64,000 nucleotides of DNA from Pontibacter anaerobius (GTDB lineage: Bacteria; Bacteroidota; Bacteroidia; Cytophagales; Hymenobacteraceae). The notes under the pieces were generated by a model. It was not told the DNA's origin, ran no database searches, and saw only the letters and a list, made by a program, of their open reading frames with translations. The position numbers and the translations under genes are program-made. The stretch covers positions 248,001 through 312,000 of the forward strand of contig NZ_JAPFQO010000006.1 in the NCBI RefSeq assembly GCF_026241195.1, read 5' to 3'. Shown piece by piece: positions 55,917-64,000 of the stretch; the stretch's first letter is position 1, and every line of letters starts with the position of its first letter.

Positions 55917-57623
55917 ATGAATACACCTGCTGCTACAGCACCGAAAGCCGGCCTTACCGCCGAGCAGTTTATACAGAAGTACGCCAACCATCCTACTTAT
56001 ATCCCACCACGCGGGCCGGAGCTGCACGCCAAGAACTGGCAGGCAGAGGCGGCGCTGCGCATGTTCCTCAACAACCTGACCGACGAGGTGGCCGAAGCCC
56101 CTGCCGACCTGGTGGTATACGGTGGCACCGGACAGGCGGCCCGTACGCCCGAGGATGCCCGAAAGATTATTGAGGTGCTTCTGGAGCTGGAGGAGGATGA
56201 GAGCCTGCTGGTGCAGTCTGGCAAGCCGGTGGGCAAGGTGCGCACCCATGCGGAGGCACCGCGTGTGTTGATCGCCAACTCCAACCTGGTACCGCATTGG
56301 GCCACCTGGGAGTACTTCAACGACCTGCGCAAGCGCGGCCTTATCATGTATGGCCAGATGACAGCAGGCAGCTGGATTTACATCGGTTCACAAGGTATAC
56401 TTCAGGGCACTTACGAGACCTTTGCCGCCTGCGGCGACCGCTATTTTAACGGTGACCTGCGCCACAAGCTACTCGTAACGGGTGGTTTAGGCGGTATGGG
56501 TGGCGCACAACCACTGGCAGCCACGATGGCAGGTGCCACTTTCCTGGGCGTGGATGTGGACCCTGACCGCATCAAAAAGCGCCTGGAGACCCGCTACATC
56601 GATAAAATGACCCACGATTACGAGGAGGCGAAAGCCTGGGTGCTGGAGGCGAAGGAGCGCGGCGAGGCTATCTCGGTTGGCCTTGTAGGCGATATCAGTG
56701 ACGTGCTGGAGAAACTGATCAACGACAACATTACGCCTGAAATCCTGACGGACCAGACTTCAGCGCACGACCCGATCAACGGCTATGTGCCAAATGGGTT
56801 GAGCCTGCAGGAAGCGAAGGAGCTGCGTCAGCATGACCCGGCAAAGTATAAACAACTGTCGCTGAAAAGTATGGCGCGCCATGTGGGCTTTATGCTGGAG
56901 CTGCAAAAGCGCGGCAGCAAGACTTTTGACTATGGCAACAACCTGCGTGAGTTCGCGCAGCAGGGCGGCGAGCAAAATGCTTTCAATATACCGGGCTTTG
57001 TGCCGGAGTACATCCGACCGCTGTTCTGCGAGGGCAAAGGTCCTTTCCGCTGGGCAGCCCTTTCCGGCGACCCGGAAGATATCCGCGTAACTGATGAGGC
57101 CCTGAAAGAGCTTTTCCCGGAGAATGCGCACATGATCAAATGGCTGGATGAGGCACAGGAGAAAGTAGCGTTCCAGGGACTGCCGTGCCGCATTTGCTGG
57201 CTGGGCATGGGCGAGCGCGAGAAAGCAAGCTTGCTCTTTAACCAACTCGTGCGCGAGGGTAAGGTAAAAGCGCCTATCGTGATCGGCCGCGACCACTTGG
57301 ACTGCGGCTCTGTGGCCTCTCCGTACCGCGAAACCGAAGGAATGAAAGACGGCTCTGACGCCATCTCCGACTGGCCGCTGCTGAACCTGATGTCGAATAC
57401 GGCCGGAGGTGCCACCTGGGTATCCTTCCACCATGGCGGTGGCGTCGGCATCGGTTACTCACAGCATGCCGGTATGGTTATACTTGCTGATGGTACCGAC
57501 CGTGCCGAGCGCTGCCTGCGCCGTGTGCTCTACAACGACCCGGCCATGGGCATCTTCCGCCACGCCGACGCCGGCTACGAAACCGCGCAAGCCAACGCAA
57601 AAGAGTTTGGACTGGAGCTTTAA
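55917..57623 (+). CDS. hutU: Urocanate hydratase
   Basis: 568 residues. Converts urocanate to imidazolone propionate using NAD+ as an electrophile. Visible: the dinucleotide region [31 protein letters not shown] and [13 protein letters not shown], at normal positions for the family. I start at ATG 55917 (the longer TTG frame is not needed). First of the hut genes here; the next hut gene is 900 bases away. Terminator immediately follows. Confidence 0.95.
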   Translation: MNTPAATAPKAGLTAEQFIQKYANHPTYIPPRGPELHAKNWQAEAALRMFLNNLTDEVAEAPADLVVYGGTGQAARTPEDARKIIEVLLELEEDESLLVQSGKPVGKVRTHAEAPRVLIANSNLVPHWATWEYFNDLRKRGLIMYGQMTAGSWIYIGSQGILQGTYETFAACGDRYFNGDLRHKLLVTGGLGGMGGAQPLAATMAGATFLGVDVDPDRIKKRLETRYIDKMTHDYEEAKAWVLEAKERGEAISVGLVGDISDVLEKLINDNITPEILTDQTSAHDPINGYVPNGLSLQEAKELRQHDPAKYKQLSLKSMARHVGFMLELQKRGSKTFDYGNNLREFAQQGGEQNAFNIPGFVPEYIRPLFCEGKGPFRWAALSGDPEDIRVTDEALKELFPENAHMIKWLDEAQEKVAFQGLPCRICWLGMGEREKASLLFNQLVREGKVKAPIVIGRDHLDCGSVASPYRETEGMKDGSDAISDWPLLNLMSNTAGGATWVSFHHGGGVGIGYSQHAGMVILADGTDRAERCLRRVLYNDPAMGIFRHADAGYETAQANAKEFGLEL

Positions 57624-57632
57624 CCCTATATC

Positions 57633-57666
57633 TGCCCTCCCTTGGAAACAGGGGAGGGCATTTTTT
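57633..57666 (+). terminator. Intrinsic terminator after hutU
   Basis: TGCCCTCCC (57633-57641) pairs with GGGAGGGCA (57652-57660), then six T. Confidence 0.92.
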
Positions 57667-57829
57667 GTTGACCGGTTATGTACATCACTGATCTCTCAGA
57701 GATAAGTTTGTTGGTTTTGAACTCCCGTTCTCGCTTAGTCTAAGGAGTGAAATCTGGGTTGGCTATTTCTAAAGTGTAAGTGGCATGGCAGTAACCGTTG
57801 CGAAGACAGGTCGCTACCTGTCCCCTACG

Positions 57830-58400
57830 AAGGTGTAAACCCACCCCTTGAAAGCTAAGCTCGCTAGCTCAAAACTCACGTTTTGGCTAGTCCCGACAGG
57901 GGAATCCGGTAACGATTTCATCCCCCTGCCCCCTTCGAAGGGGCACTCGGTTCAAGCTTCGTCAGCGGTGGCTATCGAGCCTGATCCCAGCCTTTCCGTT
58001 GAGCGCCTTGTGAGATCCGGTGCCCGTTAAGGGCAGCCGTAGCGCAGCGAAGGCAGGAGGGAACACAGCGCGATGCGGGAAGACGAGCCCTCCCGGGCTG
58101 GAGGGAGCCAAAGCCAGTGATGCAACTGTAGGTTTGTAAGACTGAGGATGAACCGTGGCTAGTATGGATAGCTTATTTCAGGTGCCAGAAAGCAGCGGCT
58201 AAGCAAGTATAAGTATGCGGATTTGGAAATCCGCGGCAGGAAAGTTCCGGACAAGGACGTCCGGAACAGCGGGTAAGGAAAGGATAAAAGTATAGCTAAG
58301 TATAAAGTATGGCTCTACAAGCCAGTTGAGTTGCAAACTCAACATCATTAAAGGACACAAGTCTGAAGACTTGCGCCAGGAGGGAATACGAAGTATAATT
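57830..58400 (-). repeat. Mosaic intergenic element, copy 3 (inverted)
   Basis: Fills the gap 57624-58525 between hutU and hutI; no gene. On the minus strand it repeats the order of copy 2: CAAGTCT-GA-AGACTTG (58358-58373), GTTGAGTT-GCA-AACTCAAC (58325-58343), GTTCCGGAC...GTCCGGAAC (58244-58267, perfect arms), GCGGATTT-GG-AAATCCGC (58217-58234), the CAAGCTATCC-like block (58136-58200), the CCCTCC-AGCCCG-GGAGGG block (58066-58116), the 14-base palindrome CCCCTTCGAAGGGG (57930-57943) and the GNRA hairpin (57844-57902), then GGGGTGGGTTTACACC. Confidence 0.85.
57844..57902 (-). ncRNA. GNRA-loop hairpin module, instance d
   Basis: On the minus strand CCCCT (57902-57898) with AAGGGG (57849-57844), CTAGC (57890-57886) with GCTAG (57868-57864), and CAAAAC (57885-57880) with GTTTTG (57875-57870) closed by GTGA. 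Perfect inner stem; compare 19026-19082, where one base of this stem is unpaired. Confidence 0.5.
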
Positions 58401-58525
58401 CACACAGATTAAAATCCGAAACAGTGACGTGTTCCGGACAAAGGTTTCTGGAACAGCAGGAAAGCTGTTTAATCTTATTTAAAGTATAAAGTATTTGTAA
58501 TGCTCACATTACTCAATTACAAACT

Positions 58526-59782
58526 ATGAATACCACGAACGCAACCCATACCTTAATTGGCCCTTTCAGCCAAGTAGTAACTATGACAAACCTCCCGGAG
58601 GCTGGCGCCATACAGGATGAGCAGCTGCAGGTGGAGGAGCGGGCTGGCGTGCTGGTGCAGGAGGGCAAGGTGCTAAAAGTTGGCAAATATGACCAACTGC
58701 ACCGTGAGGCGCTGGAGAATAAGTATAAACTGGAGCTGATCGAGGAGCCGATGGTGCTGCTGCCCGGCCTGATCGATGCCCACACCCACATCTGCTTTGC
58801 TGGAAGCCGTGCCAATGATTACGCCATGCGTGTCGCCGGAAAATCATATCTGGAGATTGCCCGCAGCGGTGGCGGCATACTAGACAGCGTGCGCAAAACC
58901 CGTGAGGCAACACTGGTAGAACTGGTAGACCTGCTGAAAAAGCGCTGCGACCGCCACCTGCATGAAGGTATTACCACTTGCGAGGTGAAAAGCGGCTACG
59001 GCCTGACGGTGGAGGAGGAACTGAAGATGCTGGAGGCGATAAAGCTCGTGAACAAGCACCATGCGCTGGACCTGATCCCGACATGCCTGGCTGCACACAT
59101 GTTACCACCGGAGCACACAGATGCCAAAGTATACTTAGAGGAGGTGCTGACGGAGTTGCTGCCGCAAATTCAGGAGCAGGAACTTGCCAACCGCGTGGAT
59201 ATTTTTGTGGAAGAGACTGCCTTTAAGGAAGAGGAGGCGCTGGAGTACCTGCATGCTGCCAAAGAAATGGGTTTTGATATAACAGTGCATGCCGATCAGT
59301 TCAGCACTGATGGGAGTAGGGTAGCTGCAGAGGTGGGGGCCATAAGCGCTGATCACCTGGAGGCTAGTGGCGAGGAGGAAATCGAGCTGCTGAAAAATGC
59401 CGGAGTAGTGGCGACGGTGCTGCCGGGTGCCTCGCTGGGGCTGGGAATGCACTATGCACCTGCCCGCAAGATGCTGGACGGTGGCCTTTGCCTGGCCATC
59501 GCCACCGACTGGAACCCTGGCTCTGCGCCCATGGGCGACCTGCTGATGCAGGCAGCCGTGCTGGGTGCTGCCGAGAAGCTGACCACTGCCGAAACGCTTG
59601 CTGCCATCACCACCCGCGCAGCCCGCGCCCTTAACCTGTCTGACCGAGGCGAACTGGCCAAAGGGAAGATGGCCGACATGATCGCCTTTCCGACAGAGAA
59701 TTTTAAGGAGATTTTATACTTCCAGGGCAAACTCAAGCCTAGCAAAGTATGGAAAAGTGGGAAACAACTGACTTCTAAATAA
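58526..59782 (+). CDS. hutI: Imidazolonepropionase
   Basis: 418 residues, amidohydrolase superfamily. Metal-binding HAHTHICFAG-type motif (DAHTHICFAG), the specificity region CEVKSGYGL, metal His in VHADQFS and the metal Asp/His in LATDWNPGS-like AIATDWNPGS. Opens imidazolone propionate to formiminoglutamate. ATG 58526. Thirty-four bases before hutG, so cotranscribed with it but not with hutU. Confidence 0.94.
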   Translation: MNTTNATHTLIGPFSQVVTMTNLPEAGAIQDEQLQVEERAGVLVQEGKVLKVGKYDQLHREALENKYKLELIEEPMVLLPGLIDAHTHICFAGSRANDYAMRVAGKSYLEIARSGGGILDSVRKTREATLVELVDLLKKRCDRHLHEGITTCEVKSGYGLTVEEELKMLEAIKLVNKHHALDLIPTCLAAHMLPPEHTDAKVYLEEVLTELLPQIQEQELANRVDIFVEETAFKEEEALEYLHAAKEMGFDITVHADQFSTDGSRVAAEVGAISADHLEASGEEEIELLKNAGVVATVLPGASLGLGMHYAPARKMLDGGLCLAIATDWNPGSAPMGDLLMQAAVLGAAEKLTTAETLAAITTRAARALNLSDRGELAKGKMADMIAFPTENFKEILYFQGKLKPSKVWKSGKQLTSK

Positions 59783-59816
59783 GCTGAAAGCAGACTCATA
59801 CTAAATCGTAAGTAAA

Positions 59817-60791
59817 ATGTATAAACCAGCTACCAAAGAAGCCTGGAAAGGGCGCATAGATAAGCAAGACGGGGAGCTTGGGCTGCGTTGGCACCAGGCG
59901 GTGCACTTGCTGGACCTGGGCAATGAAATTCCGCAGGCAGACCCCGGAGAGGTGGCTTTTGCCTTCATCGGTTTTTGCTGTGATGAGGGTGTGCGGCGCA
60001 ATCAGGGCAGGGTAGGGGCCGTGGCTGCGCCGGGGGCCTTACGTGGGGCCATGGCCTCCTTTGCGCACCACCTGCCGGAGCAGACAAAGCTCTATGATGC
60101 CGGTGATGTGCTCTGCACCAACGGTAACCTGGAGGAGGCGCAGGAACAGCTGGGTAAAAAAGTGGCTTTGCTGCTGCAGAAAGGCTATCGGCCGCTGGTG
60201 CTTGGCGGCGGCCACGAAACTGCTTATGGACACTTCCTGGGCTTTGAAAAGGAAACTGAAAATGTACAGCTTGGCATACTAAACTTTGATGCGCATTTTG
60301 ACCTCCGCAGTTACGCGCAACAGGCAAGCTCTGGCACCCCCTTCCTGCAGATGGCTGATAGGCTGCAGGACCAGGGGCAGCTTTTTAAGTATAAAGTGCT
60401 GGGACTGCAGGAGCATGGCAACACCCAGGTACTGTTTAAAACAGCTGATGAACTTGGAGTGGCCTATACTTTTGCCAATCATGTGCAGTATCATTTTCTG
60501 CCGCAGTTACTGCAGGATCTAGAGGCTTTTCTGAAGGAGGTGGAGGCTGTGTACATCACCATAGACCTGGATGTGTTTGCGGCGGCCTACGCACCTGGCG
60601 TGAGCGCTGTGAACGCCCTTGGCCTGCAGCCGGAGGTGGTGCTGGAACTGTTGAAGTTTGTAGCCGGTAGCGGCAAGTTGCTAAGTATAGATATCGCCGA
60701 ACTCAATCCATCCCTGGACATCGACAACAGAACCGCTAAACTCGGGGCTGCCATACTTTACCAGGTGGTGGGGGAGTGGCAGAAGGTATAA
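59817..60791 (+). CDS. hutG: Formimidoylglutamase
   Basis: 324 residues, ureohydrolase (arginase) family with the binuclear Mn ligands in GGGHETAYG, FDAHFDLRS and ITIDLDVFAAAYAPG. Hydrolyses formiminoglutamate to glutamate and formamide. ATG 59817. Last hut gene in the window; histidine ammonia-lyase is not present here. Confidence 0.93.
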   Translation: MYKPATKEAWKGRIDKQDGELGLRWHQAVHLLDLGNEIPQADPGEVAFAFIGFCCDEGVRRNQGRVGAVAAPGALRGAMASFAHHLPEQTKLYDAGDVLCTNGNLEEAQEQLGKKVALLLQKGYRPLVLGGGHETAYGHFLGFEKETENVQLGILNFDAHFDLRSYAQQASSGTPFLQMADRLQDQGQLFKYKVLGLQEHGNTQVLFKTADELGVAYTFANHVQYHFLPQLLQDLEAFLKEVEAVYITIDLDVFAAAYAPGVSAVNALGLQPEVVLELLKFVAGSGKLLSIDIAELNPSLDIDNRTAKLGAAILYQVVGEWQKV

Positions 60792-60840
60792 AGAAGAAGC
60801 GCCTCACAAACTAATGTTCATGAGGCGCTTCTTCTCTTTT
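60792..60840. terminator. Terminator after hutG
   Basis: AGAAGAAGCGCCTCA (60792-60806) pairs with TGAGGCGCTTCTTCT (60821-60835), then CTTTT. It begins one base past the stop codon and can serve the convergent gene too. Confidence 0.88.
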
Positions 60841-60845
60841 ATACT

Positions 60846-61238
60846 TTAGCGGATCTTAAATTTGGTCCAGTAGGTAGTATCGCTGGTTTTTACTTCTATC
60901 AGGTAGGTATCCGGCTTCAGTTTGCCGAGTTGGTAGCGCCAGGCGCTGCGGTTCCCCTTTACACTCACCGGCTTCTGGTACACCAGCTTACCAGCAGAGT
61001 CTTTTACCTCCAATAAGGCGTTTTCATCCAGCTTCTGCGAAAAATCAAGTTGAAAGGTGCCCTTCTTTGTCGTCGTCATGTGGATGCCGGATAAAGTTTC
61101 CTTTGAAACGCGGCTATCTTCTGCGCTAACAAGTATGTGCTCCTGTTGCTGTGCAGGGAGTTGGGTAGTCTGTGCGTTGGTGGTTAAGCTGAAAAGTGGC
61201 AGGCCCAGGGCCAGCGCTATGGCATATGTTTGCTTCAT
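60846..61238 (-). CDS. Small exported beta-rich protein
   Basis: About 130 residues with a signal peptide (AIALALGLPLFSLTTNAQ). The C-terminal region (about 60-130) resembles a beta-sandwich Por-sorting-like or calycin-style module: LDFSQKLDENALLEVKDSAGKLVYQKPVS. ATG 61250 is also possible. Function unknown. Confidence 0.72.
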   Translation of the reverse strand: MKQTYAIALALGLPLFSLTTNAQTTQLPAQQQEHILVSAEDSRVSKETLSGIHMTTTKKGTFQLDFSQKLDENALLEVKDSAGKLVYQKPVSVKGNRSAWRYQLGKLKPDTYLIEVKTSDTTYWTKFKIR

Positions 61239-61305
61239 CTTCTTGTGCATTCAGGTTAAAGTATTAAGTATGCCATAAGCTGTTGCAGTTTTGGTGCCAA
61301 ACTTT

Positions 61306-62223
61306 TCAGCAGTTCTTGCGGAGGCTTTTTTTCTCATTGTCGAAGCAGTAGGGGCAGCTGCCTTTTACCTCCAGCCCACCCAGCCAGCGTTGCTTTGGCG
61401 TAAAGGAGGCAAACCCCTCCAGCACCCGCTCCCCGAAAAAACTTAGCGACAGTGGCTCCTTCGCCTGCACCAGGTCGGGCTGCAGACGGGCTAGTATATG
61501 CTGCAGCTGCGCATCGCCGAAGCCGTAGCCCGGGTCCTGCTGCCAGAACTGCTGCATCACCTCCTGTATACTTGTTGCCCCGTTTTGTATGATCTGGAGC
61601 AGCATGCGCTCTGGCTGGCTGAGCCCGTCGGTGCAGCTCGGGAAACGGCGCAGGTACAGCTGTAGCGCATCCTCCAGGTACGGAAACGGAATAGCCATCT
61701 GCTGCAGGTGCAGCTGAAGGTTGAGCTGGTTTGGCCCCGCGTATAGCTGCCAGATCTGCACTGCCTGCTGCAGCTGTTCTTCGTCTACCTGTTGCCGATC
61801 GTTAAAAAATTTCTGCAGCTCTGCGGGGGGAAGCTCCGAAATATGTTTGCCCGGCTTGGGGGTGTAGAAAGAGAGCAAAGCGGGTTTCTTTCGGTGCATG
61901 CGTTGCAGCAGGTAAAGCAGGTTTGCCTGGCACATCAGGTCTGAGTCGAACCAGAGCACCACCTCAAAAAAGGCACCTATTCCCTCCAGCTTCTGCAGCT
62001 CGTTCAGCACCTTTTCTTTATACTTTTCTGCCGGCTCGTGATAGGCTTTCATGATGAATTCCTGGCGTTTTTGCCAAAACTCCTGCTCCGGCAAACTATG
62101 CAGCACAGGCCCTTCCGAGAGTACCTCACGCCAAACCAGTACCTGGCCGGGCAGGTTAGCGGCAGCAAAGGCAGCTACAGAAGCATCGCCGTTGAGTATA
62201 TGAAGTGTAGGCAGTTTTTTCAT
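61306..62223 (-). CDS. DUF1835 domain protein
   Basis: 305 residues. HILNGDASVAAFA and QVLVWREVLSEGPVL match the DUF1835 N-terminal region, with the C-terminal DUF3658-like part further on (helical, Leu-rich). A terminal CPYCFDNEKK may bind metal. Function unproven. Cytoplasmic. Confidence 0.82.
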   Translation of the reverse strand: MKKLPTLHILNGDASVAAFAAANLPGQVLVWREVLSEGPVLHSLPEQEFWQKRQEFIMKAYHEPAEKYKEKVLNELQKLEGIGAFFEVVLWFDSDLMCQANLLYLLQRMHRKKPALLSFYTPKPGKHISELPPAELQKFFNDRQQVDEEQLQQAVQIWQLYAGPNQLNLQLHLQQMAIPFPYLEDALQLYLRRFPSCTDGLSQPERMLLQIIQNGATSIQEVMQQFWQQDPGYGFGDAQLQHILARLQPDLVQAKEPLSLSFFGERVLEGFASFTPKQRWLGGLEVKGSCPYCFDNEKKSLRKNC

Positions 62224-62325
62224 TAGCTCAGGACGTTAGAAATGTCGAAAATGAGAAGGCAACTAACACGTAACGGTGCAGCTGCCTTGCCTCAAACATT
62301 ATAACGGTATAAGTATCTAACGCAT

Positions 62326-63201
62326 TTACCTGCTACTTAGTCTATAAGCTACCACTCTATTATCTTTAAAAGTTGGCACCAGCAGCAGCCCCGGCTGCCC
62401 GGCATAGCTTATATCGGCTGCATTTGCACCGCTGGATTTTGTGTCGAGCAGGCGCCAGTTTCTCCCTTCCTCGTTAATAAAGTATACTTCGCCATCGTGG
62501 CTGGAGACCAGGTAATCGCCGTCCGGGGTTTGGGCGATGCCGTCTGCAGATTTAATGCCGTCTGCCCAGTCATAGAAATCTTTTGTGCCGGGGTCCAGCA
62601 GGCGCACCTGGCCGCTGCTCATAAAAGCCACGACCAGGCGGTCGCCTTCTACAAAGATGCCGTTTGGCCTCTCGCGCTTGGTATTGTCTATCCAGGTGCT
62701 GATGCGGCCGTTACGTAACAGGTAAATCCGCTTCTGCTCTGAGTCGGTGATGTACACGTTGCCGCTGTTGTCTACGGCCACATCGTTCAGGAACTTGGCT
62801 TTTTCAGCTTTATACCTGCCCAGCACTGCCCCAGACTGCGTGGCAATGGCCACCACTTCCTCTGTATCGGCCACGTAGAGCACGTTGTTGTGCAGCGCCA
62901 TGCCGGCGGGGTTATGAAGGCCGGTTACCCAGTACAGCTCCTCAATATTACCTTCCGTGTCCAATTTCGAAATAAACCCGTCGCCGTCGTTTTTACCGGA
63001 GGGGCTGTTCATGTTGGTAACGTAGATCACATTTCGCTGCGGGTCGAAGAGGGCAGACTCAGGGGTTTTGAGCGTGTTGTCGGAGGCCCAGGCTTTCTCC
63101 AGCTCCACAGGGGCGCGTGCCGTGAACAAACCACTGCTGCAGCTGCTCAGGGTAAGTATAAAAAGTATCGTGCACACGCCTGTAAGTATATTCCTTTTCA
63201 T
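62326..63201 (-). CDS. SMP-30/NHL-like lipoprotein
   Basis: About 291 residues with lipoprotein signal (LFILTLSSCSSG, Cys near 19). NHL/SMP-30 propeller pattern: SALFDPQRNVIYVTNMNSP, LHNPAGMALHNNVLYVAD and DGIAQTPDGDYLVSSHDG. ATG 63201 chosen; ATG 63207 gives two more residues, and the longest frame lacks the signal. Likely binds or hydrolyses an ester, unknown. Confidence 0.82.
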   Translation of the reverse strand: MKRNILTGVCTILFILTLSSCSSGLFTARAPVELEKAWASDNTLKTPESALFDPQRNVIYVTNMNSPSGKNDGDGFISKLDTEGNIEELYWVTGLHNPAGMALHNNVLYVADTEEVVAIATQSGAVLGRYKAEKAKFLNDVAVDNSGNVYITDSEQKRIYLLRNGRISTWIDNTKRERPNGIFVEGDRLVVAFMSSGQVRLLDPGTKDFYDWADGIKSADGIAQTPDGDYLVSSHDGEVYFINEEGRNWRLLDTKSSGANAADISYAGQPGLLLVPTFKDNRVVAYRLSSR

Positions 63202-63262
63202 AAACATCTGACTTGGTTTATACTTAGTACGGGTGTGTGCTGGCACCGTTCTGTTTTGAGGG

Positions 63263-64000
63263 TTAGTCGGTGCGCAGGCCCAGCTTTTGCATGGTGCGCT
63301 GCCGCGATATTTTACCGGTGGCTGTTTCTGAGAAACTGTGGCTATAGTATACTTCTTTCGGCATCTCAAACTTTTTGAGGAGGGGGCGCAGGCGCTCAAA
63401 CAGCTGCTGCTCCTCTTCCTGCTGTAATTTCTCTCCTTCCATGATCAGGACAATCTTTTCGCCCAACACCTCGTCGGGTTGCGGGGCAATGAAGAAGCGC
63501 GGCGAGGTGTCGTTATCTACAAAGGCCTCGGCAATGGCCAACTCCACCTTTTCGGTCTGCACCTTTACGCCGCCGGTGTTTATGGTATTGTCGGCGCGGC
63601 CAATCCAGCGGAAGCGGGTAGGGGTAAGCAGCTCTACGATGTCGTTAGTGACCAGCAGCTCGTTGTTTGTTACATCGCCTTTTATAGTCAGGCAGCCGCG
63701 CTTGTCGAGGCCAACCTGTATGTTATCCAACACATTGTAGTAATCGGCGGCATTGGGGCCATTGAGCTTGCGCAGGGCAATGTGGGAGCAGGTTTCGGTC
63801 ATGCCGTACGTGTGGTAGATAGGTGCTTGGATCTGCAGCAGCTCGCGCTGCTGTGTGGGCGTAACGGGCGCGCCGCCTACCAGTATGCCTTTCATGCGGT
63901 TGAGCTGCTCCAGCCGCTCCGGGGTTTCCTGGAGTATGGTGTGCAGCTGCATGGGCACAAAGGAGGCAAAAGCTATTGCTTCGTCAGGGCTTACCAGCGT
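63263..64000 (-). CDS. menE: O-succinylbenzoate-CoA ligase-like AMP-binding enzyme, partial
   Basis: The C-terminal 245 codons or so of an adenylate-forming enzyme; the 5' end lies beyond 64000. Conserved pieces: YHTYGMTETCSH (A5), RFRWIGRADNTINTGGVKV (A7-A8) and the final ATGKISRQ with the A10 Lys. The short GGVKVQTEKVE spacing fits MenE of menaquinone synthesis, common in Cytophagales. Frame is open to the window end (14 more codons past 63958). Confidence 0.85.
   Translation of the reverse strand, partial: TLVSPDEAIAFASFVPMQLHTILQETPERLEQLNRMKGILVGGAPVTPTQQRELLQIQAPIYHTYGMTETCSHIALRKLNGPNAADYYNVLDNIQVGLDKRGCLTIKGDVTNNELLVTNDIVELLTPTRFRWIGRADNTINTGGVKVQTEKVELAIAEAFVDNDTSPRFFIAPQPDEVLGEKIVLIMEGEKLQQEEEQQLFERLRPLLKKFEMPKEVYYSHSFSETATGKISRQRTMQKLGLRTD

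Noticed and set aside
57848..58030. Short frame inside mosaic copy 3
   Set aside because: Same reason; the repeat is palindromic and the frame is not kept in the other copies.
18540..58400. CRISPR array suggested by the recurring palindromes
   Set aside because: Units are not spaced regularly, arms vary, and there are no equal-length spacers or cas genes.
57624..58525. tRNA or riboswitch between hutU and hutI
   Set aside because: I searched by eye for the T-arm GTTCRANNC with a matching acceptor and found none; the structure is fully covered by the mosaic modules.

Overview
The window looks like part of a chromosome from the Bacteroidota, order Cytophagales, most like Pontibacter or another Hymenobacteraceae genus. 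The reasons are a SusC/SusD/SusE locus with a FecR regulator, an Oar-like TonB receptor, a type IX secretion (T9SS) sorting domain on the amylase, few Shine-Dalgarno sites, and TAnnTTTG-type promoter boxes. This placement is inferred from gene content and composition; no 16S gene is present.

Layout. 0-13.3 kb is a starch/alpha-glucan locus: GH13 amylase, clan GH-A glycosidase, orphan FecR anti-sigma factor, SusC with an STN signalling domain, SusD and SusE. 13.4-18.5 kb holds an M28 peptidase, an acyl-CoA-dehydrogenase-like flavoprotein paired with a histidine kinase, and a small membrane protein. 19.4-33.2 kb is a divergent cluster. On the minus strand are a DUF2064 protein, an Oar-like TonB receptor and a tightly overlapping five-gene operon (Ynj-like ABC importer plus a radical SAM enzyme). 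On the plus strand are a flavoprotein reductase, a membrane 4Fe-4S protein, a processive GT2 glycosyltransferase and a small CxxC protein. I cannot assign its substrate, and it is the best candidate for an undescribed multi-gene system. 33.3-46.4 kb carries housekeeping and accessory enzymes (GH15, alpha/beta hydrolase, Lrp-DinB pair, AhpD-like protein, berberine-bridge-like oxidase, SDR, sorbosone-dehydrogenase-like lipoprotein, DJ-1/PfpI, CysM, pirin). 46.4-55.8 kb has twin RluF-type pseudouridine synthases, a tandem UspA protein, a DUF1622 protein, a large zinc metalloprotease, a cytochrome c lipoprotein, an SMP-30 protein and a methyltransferase. 55.9-60.8 kb carries histidine degradation genes hutU, hutI and hutG; hutH is not in the window. 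60.8-64 kb ends with a DUF1835 protein, an NHL/SMP-30-like lipoprotein and a menE-like ligase cut by the window edge.

Non-coding structure stands out. First, the heptamer AAGTATA (and its complement TATACTT) is strongly over-represented everywhere, inside genes and in all reading frames. Second, three long intergenic regions (18.5-19.3, 36.0-36.6 and 57.8-58.4 kb) are copies of one mosaic element with the same module order. One module is a hairpin with a GNRA loop whose stems covary between copies. Shorter palindromes of the same style are scattered elsewhere. One mosaic copy separates hutU from hutI.
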